64,000 nucleotides of DNA from Seminavis robusta (taxonomy: Eukaryota; Bacillariophyta; Bacillariophyceae; Naviculales; Naviculaceae): the NCBI GenBank assembly GCA_903772945.1, contig CAICTM010000059.1:1-64000 (forward strand), in the 5' to 3' direction. A program made the translations under genes and the position numbers. The notes under the pieces are model-generated. The model saw only the letters and a program-made list of their open reading frames with translations, ran no database searches and was not told where the DNA came from. Of the stretch, positions 32,424-44,376 are shown one piece after another (positions within the stretch are counted from its first letter, which is position 1; each line of letters starts with the position of its first letter).

Positions 32424-32983
32424 AACAACACCAGATGGATCGGAGCAAATACAGTGTACACAACGATTTGAATGAACTGGAAAAAATGGGAAGGTCTGGT
32501 GCGAGCGAAGGATCAGGGAAACCGCCAGTTGGTATCCGTTGAACAATTCAAAAGTGGTTCCTCTGACGTATTTACTGACATATTCGTTGTTCTTCCGACA
32601 TGATCCATCGTTATAAAGAGAGGGGAGATGACCAGTCATTGCGGTTTCCCCTCATTGCCATAAGTACTTTTGATTCCTTGGTGTCCGTTGGCACGATTGG
32701 TTGGAGTTCCAGGCTCGCGAATCAGGAATTGGGAATCCAACGTATAACCTCTCCCTTTCTTCTTCTTTTTCCCTCCCCCGCGCTGCTGCCTAACCCCCCC
32801 ATAAAGTCGAACAACGGGGAATGGGCTGGCGCTGGCACAAATAAATCCTCACTGCGCGCATGGCAGGGCGTGGAGAAGCAAAAGCTTTTAAGGACAGGGA
32901 TAGTATCGCTTCTCCAACAGACCGAGGAACCCTCCCAAGTTCCAAGGCCATAATAATATATATGTAACAATAATTGGTCGACC
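31506..32983. other. intergenic; possible further relic, microsatellite
   Basis: A minus-strand frame at 31979-32230 (NELRVTRNGFTCKYMILEEH) has a protein-like composition but no recognised family, and may be a relic. A (gacaac)n microsatellite lies at 32393-32430 and a cgatcgatcgat run at 32285-32297. The upstream region of the FAD enzyme gene occupies the right part. Confidence 0.45.
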
Positions 32984-34366
32984 ATGGCGGCTGTCCCGAG
33001 TGCGGCATTCCAAGTGGAGGCAGCAGTGATTGGGGCAGGTGTCATTGGATTGGCCATTGCCAGAAGCTTGGCCATGGCAGGCAAGGAAGTGATTATTCTG
33101 GATCGAGCGGGGACTATTGGCTCTGGTGGGTTCTATTTATACCACTGTACCTTGTTATGATTGTGATTGTTCTCATTTTATGTAATCATTCACATCACCT
33201 CTTACTTATTGTCATGTCATGTTATATGGTCAAGATCAGAGACATCATCTCGAAACTCGGAAGTGATTCATGCTGGACTCTACTATCCACAAGCATCTCT
33301 CAAGGCTCGCTTTTGTGTGGAGGGGAAACTAGCGCTCTATGAATACTGTCAATCAAGAAGTATTCCCTATCAGAAGTGTGGCAAATTGATTGTGGCAACC
33401 CAAAAGGAGCAACTGGAAACAAAAATACTCGACCTGCAACAAAAGGCGGTCCAGAATGGCGTCCTGGACACTCGGATATTGACCACCAAGGAAGATGTAC
33501 AAGTCTTAGAGCCAAATATTCAAGCTGTGGGGGCTCTCTGGTCTCCCAGTACGGGGGTCATCAATTCACACTCGTTCATGCTCAGTCTCCTGGCCGATGC
33601 AGAGGATCATGGAGCTACATTGGCGTTGCATTCAAAACTCAACACGGACTTCACCACTACTGCATGTAGTACTGGTACTGGTACTGGTACTGGTACTGGT
33701 ACTGGTACTGGTATTAATAGTACCGATGGAATCCTGTTGCCCATGGGTGATGACGATACATGTTTGCTTTGTAGGACCGTCGTGAATTCGGCGGGATTAT
33801 GGGCCCACCAGGTGGCTCAATCCATCCACCACTACAACAATCACAACTGCTGGTCCATTCCAAGACAATACTTTGCCAAGGGCAATTACTTTCAGTTGGA
33901 AGGCTGTAACAGTAGCAAGAATCCCTTTACACACTTGGTATATCCTATTCCAGAACCAGGGGGGTTGGGAGTGCATGCAACCATGGATTGGAGTGGGCAA
34001 TCTGTCAAGTTTGGACCCGATGTTGAATGGATCGATGTCACAACCACCACAGAACCGGACGGCATTGACTTGATGCCACATCCACAACGAGCCCAAGGGT
34101 TCTATGAACAAATCCGCAAATACTGGCCGGATCTCCCAGACAATTCGCTCATTCCAGATTATGCCGGAATTCGACCCAAACTACATCATCCCTCACTCGA
34201 TATAGACCATGGAGCCGCAGCGCCCTTTCATGACTTTTACATTGCAGGACCAGAACAACATGGAGTGCCAGGACTGATTCATCTATTTGGAATGGAAAGC
34301 CCGGGTCTGACCAGTAGCATCGCCATTGGAGACTACATTACACAACAGGTCCAGTCATGGAAATAA
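32984..34366 (+). CDS. L-2-hydroxyglutarate dehydrogenase-like FAD oxidoreductase, two exons
   Basis: Exon 1 32984-33125 and exon 2 33240-34366 join through a 114-bp intron (split codon G+AG) to give 422 aa and to restore the family block GSETSSRNSEVIHAGLYYP. Members oxidise L-2-hydroxyglutarate to 2-oxoglutarate with FAD, a metabolite-repair reaction usually in mitochondria. Visible: the dinucleotide fold VIGAGVIGLAIARSLAMAGK at about 14-33, ending VIILDR; SPSTGVINSHSFMLSLLADA; VVNSAGLWAHQVA; RQYFAKGNYFQL; VYPIPEPGGLGVHATMDWSG; YAGIRPKL; and the C-terminal LFGMESPGLTSSIAIGDYI, all typical of the DAO-type family. No clear N-terminal mitochondrial presequence is seen. A hexanucleotide microsatellite inside exon 2 inserts a Thr-Gly run (about 33662-33713). 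The assignment is strong; the exact substrate is inferred. Confidence 0.92.
33126..33239 (+). other. intron of the FAD oxidoreductase gene
   Basis: 114-bp intron with donor G-GTGGGTTC (a weak but GT donor) and acceptor GATCAG. It is fixed by restoration of the conserved ETSSRNSEVIHAG segment across the junction. Confidence 0.9.
33669..33713 (+). repeat. in-frame (TACTGG)n microsatellite in exon
   Basis: Seven or so copies of the hexamer tactgg encode a Thr-Gly dipeptide run in the FAD enzyme. Being a hexamer, copy changes keep the frame. It sits in a region just before the LLPMGDDDTCLLCRTVVNSA strand, likely a surface loop. Confidence 0.9.
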
Positions 34367-36483
34367 CAAACAACAACACTGACAACAAGTACATGTAGTA
34401 GAAACACATAACATAAACTTTCCAGAAAAATCCTCACACAAAAGGTGACCATTTTTAGCTAGGACAAAGACAGAGCTGACATTTTGAACGACCTGTATCA
34501 GCAAGTGAAAGAACGAGACGTCACGATGAAACGAGGCAACTATCGATTGAGAAGCTCGAATGTGCCGACGTAAGCGAAGGAAAAATACTGGAGGGTAAAG
34601 CAACAGAAGTACATTAGGGATCTATCGTTCCGTACCGGTACGGCAGTTATCCAGCAACAGCATTACAATCCCTTCTTCGACGACGAACCAACGAAGCAAC
34701 CGAGTGTCCGAGAGCGAGCAGAGGCCGAGATTCAGGAGGAACCTCCATGCCACAGGACGAATAAACGGCGAAAGATGGAACTGCCAAAGGGACATTAATA
34801 GTGTAGCAGGGCAAAACTCGTGTCGACGTGCTTTTTAAAAGCAACACAACCAACTCAAACTCTTCAGGACACGTCCCTAGCCAGCGAGGAGGTGCTTCCA
34901 AGTCCAAGTCCAAGACCAAGACCAACATCCAACAGTGTAACACTCGGAGAAATCCAGACTCCAACACAGCACATCTAGTGTAGTCTAGGTTTTCCGAAGG
35001 AGTTGAGCAGCGAAGGCATGCAGAAGAAAGACAAAACAGCGCGTCGTTTGTCTCAGACGAAAGTAACCAGGACTGAATCTCAGCTGAACTTCTGCGGGAA
35101 GGGAACCGGGGCTTAGTCAACTGCTGGGTAAGAGGTACGGTGCTTTTGAGGAACCGGCTTGTTGGAAGTGCTGTGGATGTTGAAGTGTTCTCCAATAATC
35201 GAAGGTACCAGAGCTTGCTAGGCAAGCAGGGGGTTGAGAAAATGACAAAGCCAAGGTTGGGCTCAGCCAAAGCCCGTAAGTGTGTGCGGTGAGGACCCGA
35301 CTGCGAACGCAACAAAGTGGGAAGTAGTTTTTTAACTAGCTAACGGAGAGGAGCGACGAGTCGCTCGGAGTCCAGGTTTGAACCAACGAAAAGTGCTCAG
35401 GGTCAGACCGAGCAAGAAGAGGAATCACCGACCAGCGTGCTTGACTGTCACTCTAGCTACGGGCTGATCCGATTGCTTCCCCAGTACAAATTTGCTCCGA
35501 GTGCGAAATTACTTCTTCGCGTCAATGACTTGAGGGCGCACAGGAGAGGCAGAGCCGGGCAACAAAGAAGAGGATTGGTAGGGTTGCTCTTGAGCTCGAC
35601 TTGAAGGAACAAAGCAGAAGACTTGGGCGTAAAGCAGTTCAAGCAACGGGCGACTTGAAACAGATTGAAGAAGCAACGGCTGGCTCGACCAATCGTCGGT
35701 TGCTCTTGCTCTTGCTCTTGGACTTGGACTTGACTTGAAGGGAGGAAGGAAGAAGACTTGAACTGGAAGAAGGTGGTAGAACAACGGTCACTCGCCAAAC
35801 AGAAGCCTTCACGAGGACGAACCTGACCACGGCCAAGACAACGCCTCGTAGCCTGACCAACCGACCAACCGAGGCAAAGGAAGAGCCACCGCAAAAAGGA
35901 ACCACTGCCACAACGTTCCACCAGGGTCTCTCGAAAGATTGCCCAGTTTTCCGCGTGTTTGTTGCTCTTGGACTGTCACTCGAAGAAAGAAGCCGCCGAA
36001 AAGGACCCAACCAAACAGAAGAACCGACCGTTACCTTGCACGAGGACGAACCATCAACCATCTCCACTGGAACCACCGCAAGACGACACCTTTCCCAGCG
36101 GACCAACGTTCAGCGAAGCTCGTGAGGATCAGCCTCGGAAGACTGACCCCACCAGCTTCTCAAGGTTCAAACGAACTCCGAACTACTACGGTAATACATC
36201 ACTGAAAAAGATGTCATCGTCATGCAATTGTCGAAGAAGTTGTGCGAAGGTTGTGTCGAAGGAACAAGGCCGCGCGCAGAAACTAACGGAAATTAATTTG
36301 GCGCAAAACACTCCCCTAACCCTTTCTCCTTCCTAAATTTTATCCTTTTCCTTATCGTATCAAAAACGCCACAGCGCCGATCCTTTCAAAAATCCAAGTC
36401 CAACCACAACCACTGGATCCTTAGCAGTGCAGGGATGATAGTCTACATGTACATGTATTAGTACTTGTATCCATATATGTAGA
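34367..36483. other. 2.1 kb without a supportable gene
   Basis: Open frames such as 34647-35315 (minus) and 35457-36106 (minus) are Ser/Arg/Leu-rich with no recognisable domain and I treat them as chance frames. The stretch 35690-36130 has internal similarity (for example cttgctcttggacttggact near 35708 and gttgctcttggactgtcact near 35959, each followed by acgaggacgaacc 100 bp later), suggesting an old duplication or a decayed element. The MFS gene promoter should lie at the right end. Confidence 0.45.
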
Positions 36484-38489
36484 ATGAGCAACAGCAGCAG
36501 CAATGGCAATGGCCAAGGCACAGCTATACATACAGTCAGTCAAGATCTCTTATCAGCTCCTTTCGATTTCTCGGTGCTGAAATCAGCCGACCATGACGCA
36601 GAGGACTTCCACTATTCCAACGGTATCCAGGGCTCCGCCACTGATGCTACTAGTAGTAGTAGTCCTACTAGCAACGGTATTGCTAGTAGCGAACGACGTT
36701 GGGCCATTATTCTCTTCTCCTTGACGACCGTTCTCTTGTACGCAGATCAAAACTTGATGGCCCCAAACTTGACCGCCATTGCCGTGGTAAGTTCATTGCA
36801 AAGCTCAAGAAACTGTTGAATCAGTGGTATAGTGTGCCCCTCTTTAGCTAGCTGGCCAGGCCATGGCATTGCCTGAATATGTATAGTATGCTAGCTACTT
36901 TAGCTAACCTCTTGTTGTCTGCTTACTTATTAAAACAACATCCACCCTACATGTACTTACGGTAGGAATTTGGGTTTGACGATGACGAGAGAGACACCAA
37001 GTTGGGGGGGCACATTGCCTTGGCCTTTTGGATTCTGGGAGCTCCAGCTGCCCTTGGAGTGGGAATTCTGGCAGATCACCGCAATCGGAGCACTCTATTT
37101 GCCTTGGTCGTGACCGTTGGAGAAGGAGCCTGTTTCCTTACCTACTTTACAAAAACATATTGGGAACTCTACATATGCCGGGCCCTTACAGGATTCTCGG
37201 TTGGAGGTGCTTTGCCTCTCATTTATTCCATTCTGGGAGATCTATTTCCCTCCCATGAACGACACAAGGTAAATGCCTTTGTCAGCTTTGGAACTGGAGC
37301 AGGCATATCCGTCGGACAAAGCGTTGCTGGCTTCTTTGGGCCAACCTTTGGATGGAGGTTGCCATTCTTGATCGTGTCCGTTCCGGCATTGATGTGTGGT
37401 GCCCTCGTGTTTCTCACGGTCAAGGATCCCAAACGGGGCGGGATGGAGCAAGCTGTATTGGAACGACAGCACGGGCAGTCAGCATTAGCTTGTACCGGTA
37501 CCGAAGAAACAAATGACAGCACCAACGCCAATGGAGCTTCACAAAAGGAACTGGAAATGCAACAACTCAAACCAGTCTCATCATCGCCAGCAGAAGCAGA
37601 CGAAGACGACAACAAAGAGACTCCGCAAGTGCCGCCACGGACGAATTTGGGATTGAGACGCCGTTCACCCAGTCTGGAACGACGTCGGAGGAAAAATCAT
37701 CCCATGCGTGACGACCAAGCGGATGACGAAAAGAACAACTCTCTTCGAGTCATCACATCGTCAGGAACTCTGTCCGATCTATACAGAAAGCATATGGAAC
37801 CAACTCTTTCTGCAATGAAATTCCTCTGCCAGACGCCCACGGTCGTTTTGGCCATGTTCCAAGGTGCTCCGGGATGCCTCCCGTGGGGCATTGTCAACAC
37901 CTATCTAAACGATTTCCTAGCAGAAGACCGTGGAATGAGTGTTGAGTTTGCAACATTTACAGTTCTTTGGTTCGGGGCCGGAAATTTCTTTGGATTGGTC
38001 GTTGGTGGAGCTGGTGGACACTACCTGTATCAGATTGACAGGCGATATCCAGCATTGCTCGCGGGATCCATGGCCATCCTTGGTTGTGCTCCCTTTTGGG
38101 TCCTGCTGAATGGGGTCAACAACAACAGTTCAACCATCTTCATCGGACTCGTGGCGCTAGTTGCAGGAGCCTCTGCGGGGGTCACGGGTCCCATCATCAA
38201 AGCCACGCTCCAAAATGTAACACTACCCAACATGAGAGGTCAGGCATTTGCTCTCTACAACACATTTGATGATTTCGGAAGAGGGCTTGGACCCGTCTTC
38301 TTGGCGTCATTGATTACATCGGTGGGAAGAACCAAGGCGTTCAATCTAGGGACCCTTGGTTGGGTCATCTGCGGCATACTCAATTTGTTGATATTTTTCA
38401 CTGCAGAACGAGATGAACGCAAAGCGCAAGCAACTCTGGCTGCATCCATGGGGACAATTGACGCGCTGGCAGATGATGTCTTGTGTTAG
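36484..38489 (+). CDS. Spinster-like MFS transporter, two exons
   Basis: Exon 1 36484-36786 and exon 2 36966-38489 join in phase 0 across a 179-bp intron (GTG|GTAAGT, acceptor ACGGTAG) to give 608 aa. Exon 1 ends TTVLLYADQNLMAPNLTAIA-V and exon 2 continues EFGFDDDERDTKLGGHIALA, as in stramenopile Spinster-type members of the major facilitator superfamily. Visible: about 12 hydrophobic helices; the GILADHRNRS loop between helices 2 and 3 (G-x-x-x-D-x-x-x-R signature); GFSVGGALPLIYSILGDLF; GPTFGWRLPFLIVSVPALM. A cytosolic loop of about 130 residues between helices 6 and 7 is acidic/basic and disordered. Spinster homologues move lysolipids, sphingolipids or organic anions; the substrate here is unknown. 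The first 75 residues are Ser/Asn-rich and cytosolic. Confidence 0.9.
36787..36965 (+). other. intron of the MFS transporter gene
   Basis: 179-bp GT-AG intron placed by exact continuation of the transporter family sequence from helix 1 into the EFGFDDDERDTKLGG loop. The donor GTAAGT is consensus. Confidence 0.88.
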
Positions 38490-41400
38490 ATTCTGCAATG
38501 TCAAACAATTAACGGATGTACTTGAATTGATTCCATCTGATTCCACGAGTACCTCGATTCCCGGGGTATTGTCCATCGGTCAGGACCACACCGCACGACT
38601 TCCGTGTGGCAGCTAAAACCACAAGTCTTTCCGTCTTTGGAAATGAAGGTTCGGAAGTGGCTGTCTCAAACCGAAGCTTCTAGAGTCGACAGGTCCAACT
38701 TTTGCAAAGTCAGTCGGGAGATCCACGCAGGATCTTGGACAGACACGGCGGCGATTTTTACAGGAACGATTGTCACGAGTTCGTCTTCAGTGGAAGCTAC
38801 ACGAAACCTTTTTTGAAAGGCCGAACCGTCAGGATTTCGATCGCCAGCCATAGCAATCTTCGAATCAGAGCTGTTAGGCGAGCATCACGAGGACATGCCA
38901 CGAAGGGGGCGCAGTGCTTGGCTGTAGAACAGATGTCGTGCCCCAAATGCTGAGATACAGTAGCCCGTCCAAGTGATGTTTACCGGTTTGATCAGTTCGG
39001 TGATGGTTCGAGGCCGTCTGTTCAAGCTGCTTTATCTTGCCGTTCAGGTTGGGAAGGATACAGTGTGAGTGAACATCGTTGTACTTGTTCCTGCTTTGTA
39101 TGGTTTGTGTCTGTGTATGCTGCGGCTGTGACATACGTGGTTCCACAAAACAAGCGACTCGCCGTCTTCGAAATGTTCCTTGCAGCATATTTACTGTCAG
39201 GAGCATTCTGGGCTTGTCGCCAGAATTATTAGTCTACAGACAGTTTTCCCACGGGTGGAGCATACCTGCCTGCCGATTGGGGGAAAATTCACAGTTTGGG
39301 CTGACATTTGCTTTGATTTTGTTCGTGTTCCTCGTCGTTGTACTCCATCGCAGAAGTGGCATCTCTAACTTCTTGTTATGTTGTTCAAAGCATGATCTGG
39401 GCCAGCCCCCAAAGTTGCCGGGATGGATATCCTTTGATATTTTCTCCTTCAAGAAACGAGGACAGGTGAGTTCCGTTTCGTGTCTTCATCAACCACAACT
39501 AGTCAGGATGCGCACCTTTTCAGTGGTTCATCATCCGTTACATTTGTGGAAGAGTGTTGCGAGCGCATTCACCGTCGAGGCTCCGTTCTGGAGCTCGACT
39601 ATTCGACTGCATTATCTCGTTAAGGCGTGCCCTGAGAGTGGATGTCCAGTCTCTTAGCTTTGCTATCTTACTTGACATCCTAGTGGGTCTCATGCAAACA
39701 TTCTTTCTATTGCTTTCTGCAGGTCATATGCGCAGTTGGTGTTGTCCGTCGAATGGTTGAACCTATCCCATTCTGTCCGAAAGGTGAGCAGTATTGTGGT
39801 TTTTGGCATCGTACTTGTTTTCTATTGCTTGTTTCGAGGGATACACTCTGTTTCGTGAGCATCGCCATCTCTCTAGGTGGTTGATTGCCTTTACACGTAA
39901 TAATTTTTTTCACCCTCAACATGAATCTTTGAGACGGCTTTCTCTTGTGGTCGGGGTACTCCTCACAGTGTATCCCTATGGCTACCAGACACTCACGTTC
40001 CAACATGCCTGACAAGGCATCTCCATGTACTAATTTATCTCTCACTCTTTAATTCTCCTTGCGGTTGCTGTTTGCACTTCCAGTCTTTCATCGGGTCTGT
40101 CTCGAACCACTTTTACAGGAGGTGGGTGTATAAGTTCTATTTCATTCTGGTCCAAAAGGTGAGCAGTATTGTGGTTATTGGCGTTGTACTTGTTTTCCTT
40201 TTTGCTTGTTTCGAGGGATACACTCTGTTTCGTGAGCATCACCATCTCTCTTGGTGGTTGATTGCCTTTACACGTAATAATTTTTTTCACCCTCAACATG
40301 AATCTTTGAGACGGCTTTCTCTTGTGGTCGGGGTACTCCTCACAGTGTATCCCCATGGCTACCAGACACTCACGTTCCAACATGCCTGACAAGGCATCTG
40401 CATATTCTAATTCATCTCTCACTCTTTATTCTCCTTGTGGTTGCTGTTTGCACTTCCAGTCTTTCATCGGTCTCTTAAGATGAGTTGATTTCTTCAGGAG
40501 AAGAGGATTGAAGGGACCAAGAGCTCTGATGCTGAGCAACGTGGCGAAGCATGCTGCTTTGTTATTTCTTGCACTTCCCGGAGTGGTTTCAAACTGTCCC
40601 GTAATCAAGTCGTGATGCCAAGCCGCTCTTGCTTATGATACGAGCGGAACAAACAGCCATCACAACTCGCCCCCCGCGTGACCTTCCTCTTGTGAACAGA
40701 GCCAACAGCTCAGGTTGTCGATAATGACGAGGCGACCTCGGTAGAAAACGAGATGGCGCAAGGCAGCAATTTTGTTCATCTTTGTCTGACGCGACGACGA
40801 TGGATTGACCTGCAAGGAGATACGACAGAGTATTGACCCATCATGGACTGGCTGCTTTTCGGTCACATCCACCTGCCCCGCATTCAAGTCAAGTCTAAGT
40901 GTCGTATCATTTGATAGGGTGGCTCTCTCGACGAGTTGTATTCGAAGTTGTTACCCTAATCGAATTCATTCACGAGTTGACTTGATAGCGTGTACTGAGC
41001 AAACACTGAAAATCAGGAATGCCGATTCATCAACCAACCAAGCAATCAATCGGCAATCAGGGCTAGAATACTCTCTAGCTCTGGATCAGCCAGCAAGTCA
41101 TCCAAGTTTTGGAAGAGTTAAATGGACTCGTCCTCACCTTTGGACTCAAGTGCTGCCTTTCTTTTGCCTGTGCTTTGCTTACCGACTTGCTGCTCACACG
41201 AAGAAGCACTGTCTGTCCATGGAGCCGATTGTACTTTCTTGGTTGTCGCAGATGCGTGCGTGGGTACCGATAGCCCGGATCCTTTTTTAGGAGCATGAGC
41301 GACTGGAACGTACTCACTGACATAGAAGGAATGCTCCAGAGACAAGAGTTCATAGCTGTGGAGAAGGTCAACATGTTTGATTTTCCCGGTTGATTCCATT

Positions 41401-42164
41401 TTGATTTGCATTCCAGCGACTCTTGTCCTGTTGGGTCGCTTGTTGGGATGCGAGTAGTTTGCAATCTGAACGCTGATGGCCTTTGTACATTATCAAAGTC
41501 AGTCTGTCTTGCCAAGAACGTCTTGACTACGGGCTTTTCATTGGATTTCCAAGTCTGATGGAGCAACCAACTATTGGTAATGTCCCGCTCAAAACCTGCA
41601 GAAACGAGGAAGCGAGAGTGTCCATTTGGCTTCCCAGACCATCAGATACCGGCTATCACGTTCTAGCTGTTGTTCTTTGGTGGTGGCTTTGGCGGCACAT
41701 ACTTCCAACAACGCAGCGGGGAGATCACTCCAGTGCAAGGTCTCGCTGCAACAGTGGGGTTTCTGCTGTTGGTTGGCTGAGGGTGTAAACAGGACCGTGT
41801 CATTCAAGACGTCTTTTCTCTGCTGATGAAAGACTTCGTCCATTTCCACTGCGCACTTGGCCGCCAACCGACTACATTTAGTTTATTTCAGGAAACAAAA
41901 CGTCCGGCAGCGGGATTAACCATGGTTCCTTTCTCTAGTTAGCGCGTACCTGGTACAGTACACCATACTTCAACAATCCAAAGAACCGACGCGTAAAGGC
42001 AAACGATATCCAAGAGTGCCAAAGTGGTGCTGGCCCAAGTTTTGAACTGTCGGAGCAACTCCTTGATCTTCGCTGGATTTCTTGCTGCTCTTATTTGTTT
42101 CGCTTGCGTCGCTTCTTGGGTCCTTGGCCTTGACGAGAAACGTGGGCTATACACGTCAAGTTCC
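38490..42164. other. 3.7 kb with a tandem duplication, no firm gene
   Basis: Apart from the duplication at 39783-40467 I cannot support a gene. Minus-strand frames at 41867-41590 and 41411-41118 (VDLLHSYELLSLEHSFYVSE) look protein-like and could be two exons of one gene or relics, but I find no splice pair that keeps the best frame and no family match. Confidence 0.45.
39783..40467. repeat. tandem duplication of ~310 bp, period 376
   Basis: The segment beginning gtgagcagtattgtggtt at 39783 recurs at 40159 and runs parallel for about 310 bp to the shared cttccagtctttcatcgg (about 40080 and 40448). The copies differ by few substitutions, including identical ttgcctttacacgtaataat and accctcaacatgaatctttg blocks. 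The 60 bp between units is only weakly related. The region is open on the minus strand in both copies, but I recognise no protein. Confidence 0.9.
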
Positions 42165-42957
42165 TACTTGTGCATCTCCCGCAGGGCTGATCTGGTCACA
42201 GCGAACCTTGGCGCTGTGTCATTCTTCACAGGCATCCATCGCGAAGCTAGTAGAACTAGCAAGAGTAGACGATGTTTGCATCAAATGACAGCCTTTTCCA
42301 GTAGTGGTGACACCTTCGGAGAAACCAAGCGTTTGCGTACCGAAGGCACTGCCAATCTGATTCATGCCGCTCGAAAAGCCCAAGCAAAGCAATTCATTGC
42401 CCAAAGCGTTGCATTTCTCTGTTGTCCCAATCACGCACAAGACGAGTGTCAGTCGTTTACCAACGAAGGGACTCGACTCCGCCCTATGTGAATGGGGCCC
42501 CTCCAGCCTTTCAACCGTCGTAGAGGCTCTTGCCAACTTGGAGAAACAAGTACTGGAATTGGACAATGCTGATGGCGATATCAGTGGCATTGTATTGCGT
42601 TACGGGCATTTCTATGGACCCGGTACGTTTTATGGGCCCGACGGATTCATTACAGCCATGATCAAGAACGGATAGTATCCTGTCATTGGTCAGTGCAAGG
42701 GCACCTATTCCTTCATCTCTGTCGAGGATGCATCCACAGCTACTAGTACCTTCCAAGCCATCAGCAAGGGCAAGCGTGGAGTCTACACTGTAGTCGACGA
42801 TTGTCCCGTATCCGCAGCCGGCTGGGTTACCAAGCACGCTATGATTGTGGTAGCCGCTTCTGCACCTCCAGAAATATCGAAAGATGCTGCTGAGAAGAAT
42901 TTGGATCCGTTTACGTGCTACTTTATGACGGAGCAAAAGGGAGTTGGGCTGGGTTCC
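42165..42957 (+). pseudogene. broken NAD-dependent epimerase/dehydratase-like gene
   Basis: The fragments match the C-terminal two thirds of an extended short-chain dehydrogenase (NAD-dependent epimerase/dehydratase family): ETKRLRTEGTANLIHAARKA then QAKQFIAQSVAF, followed after a frame change near 42480 by GIVLRYGHFYGPGTFYGPDG, then a TAG stop at 42673-42675, then YPVIGQCKGTYSFISVEDAS and GVYTVVDDCPVSAAGWV. At least one frameshift and one in-frame stop break the gene, and the N-terminal nucleotide-binding GxxGxxG is not visible in frame. I call it a pseudogene. An intron could explain the frame change but not the stop in the middle of a conserved segment. Confidence 0.7.
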
Positions 42958-44376
42958 TGACACCCCCGTGTGGTCTGATGGCTTTGAAGCGCTCTTCTCA
43001 CCTCACCTTCCCTTGCGAGCTAGCTAGCCATTTGGAGACCACAATTGATTGTCGGAAAGCTAAGTTGTAATGGATCCCGCTGGGCGTGAACTTGGTTAGT
43101 GCTGAGAACGTTTGTTCATTGTCTAGCTACCGTAGTAGTCGCTTGACACTCACTTCTTGATTATCTATTACAGTAGTCTACCGTACGTGATGGACTACAT
43201 GTACAGGTTTGCGATCACCTGAAACCCTGACCCTTGAGATCTTTCTCGAAGCCATGCTGCAGCCTATCATATTCCCAAGCTTCATCCTTGGCTTGACCCT
43301 CTCAGCTTCTCAGCTTGGCCCCACTCTGGCTGCTGCAAGCAAAATCAACAGCAGTACGATCAGCCCAAACTAAAGAGAGCCAACTCTGATCCACCCTTCC
43401 TCCAATGTATTGATCTGAACCAAGCAACAGATCTTGCAAGTTTCTTGCTCTTTTGGCTACTATCTACTATCTATACTTTTCGTAGCCTCACAACCTCAGC
43501 TGGTATCTAGTAGAGTACCGTTACACAGGCGCTGTTTCGAGCAATTCGGGATCTTGACTACAAGGCTACAAGGGCCATCGCTAGCTACCGGTAGCTAGCT
43601 ACTAGATAGCTAAGAGCTACCGGTAGTACCGGTACTGGTACATAGAGTCACTGAGTCGAGTCGCACCCAGAAGCAGTCATGGAGGACTTTATATTATTAT
43701 ACCGGTACTGTATCTATTGTGGACTACTCCACTTTAGCTATTTTGAGCTGGATTCTTTCGTAGATGAGACATTTCGGCTCCAGTATGAATGCAATATGAT
43801 TTTGGTCTTGTTAAATCATTGAGAAAACAAATGTTCCATCTGTTTTCAGAGAACAGCTGAAACAGTAGGAATTTTGTTACTCCACGAACCCAAAAGACTT
43901 CTTTCTGAGGATCGGGGTATCGGGGTCACCGAAGCTTCCGCGGGCATAGATTGACAATAAGCGGGCTTGCTCTCGCAATTCTCTTTCCTGGAGCGTCCAT
44001 GCGCAACTAAAAAGAAGAGCACAGACCCACGGACACACAAGAATGCCACCCTCACTTTTCCCAAACCATCAACCACATCCACCGACAGCTGCAGTAACGA
44101 CAGTAACAAACTATCCATCGCCACTGCCAACACTTGTCATAGCAAACAGCTCCCAAGTATCTCTCTTTGTAGAGACGTCTCTCACCCATCCTTCTGCCTG
44201 TGTGCAACGCCTGGTCCTCTTTCTTCTTCCTCTTCCTTTGCTGATCGCCTAGCTGTCTTGCTGTGTTGCTATTGGCGCTTCCGCGGCTCGTTGTTGCCAG
44301 TTAGTTATTAATAGTTGTTTGTTACGGACAGTCCCGCGTCGTGGAAGTTGAGTCGATTGAGTCGACTGGAACTGCA
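42958..44376. other. intergenic upstream of the membrane histidine kinase
   Basis: No supportable gene. Dense gctaccggtagctagctac palindromic elements occur at about 43584-43640 with further gtaccggtac sequences to 43712. Confidence 0.5.

Noticed and set aside
34647-35315. 222-aa minus-strand ORF
   Set aside because: No domain, odd composition, no flanking exon signals; the region shows decay-like internal repeats.
41118-41867. Two-exon minus-strand gene (41867-41590 plus 41450-41118)
   Set aside because: The best donor and acceptor give a phase that does not lead into the more protein-like downstream frame, so the join is not supported.
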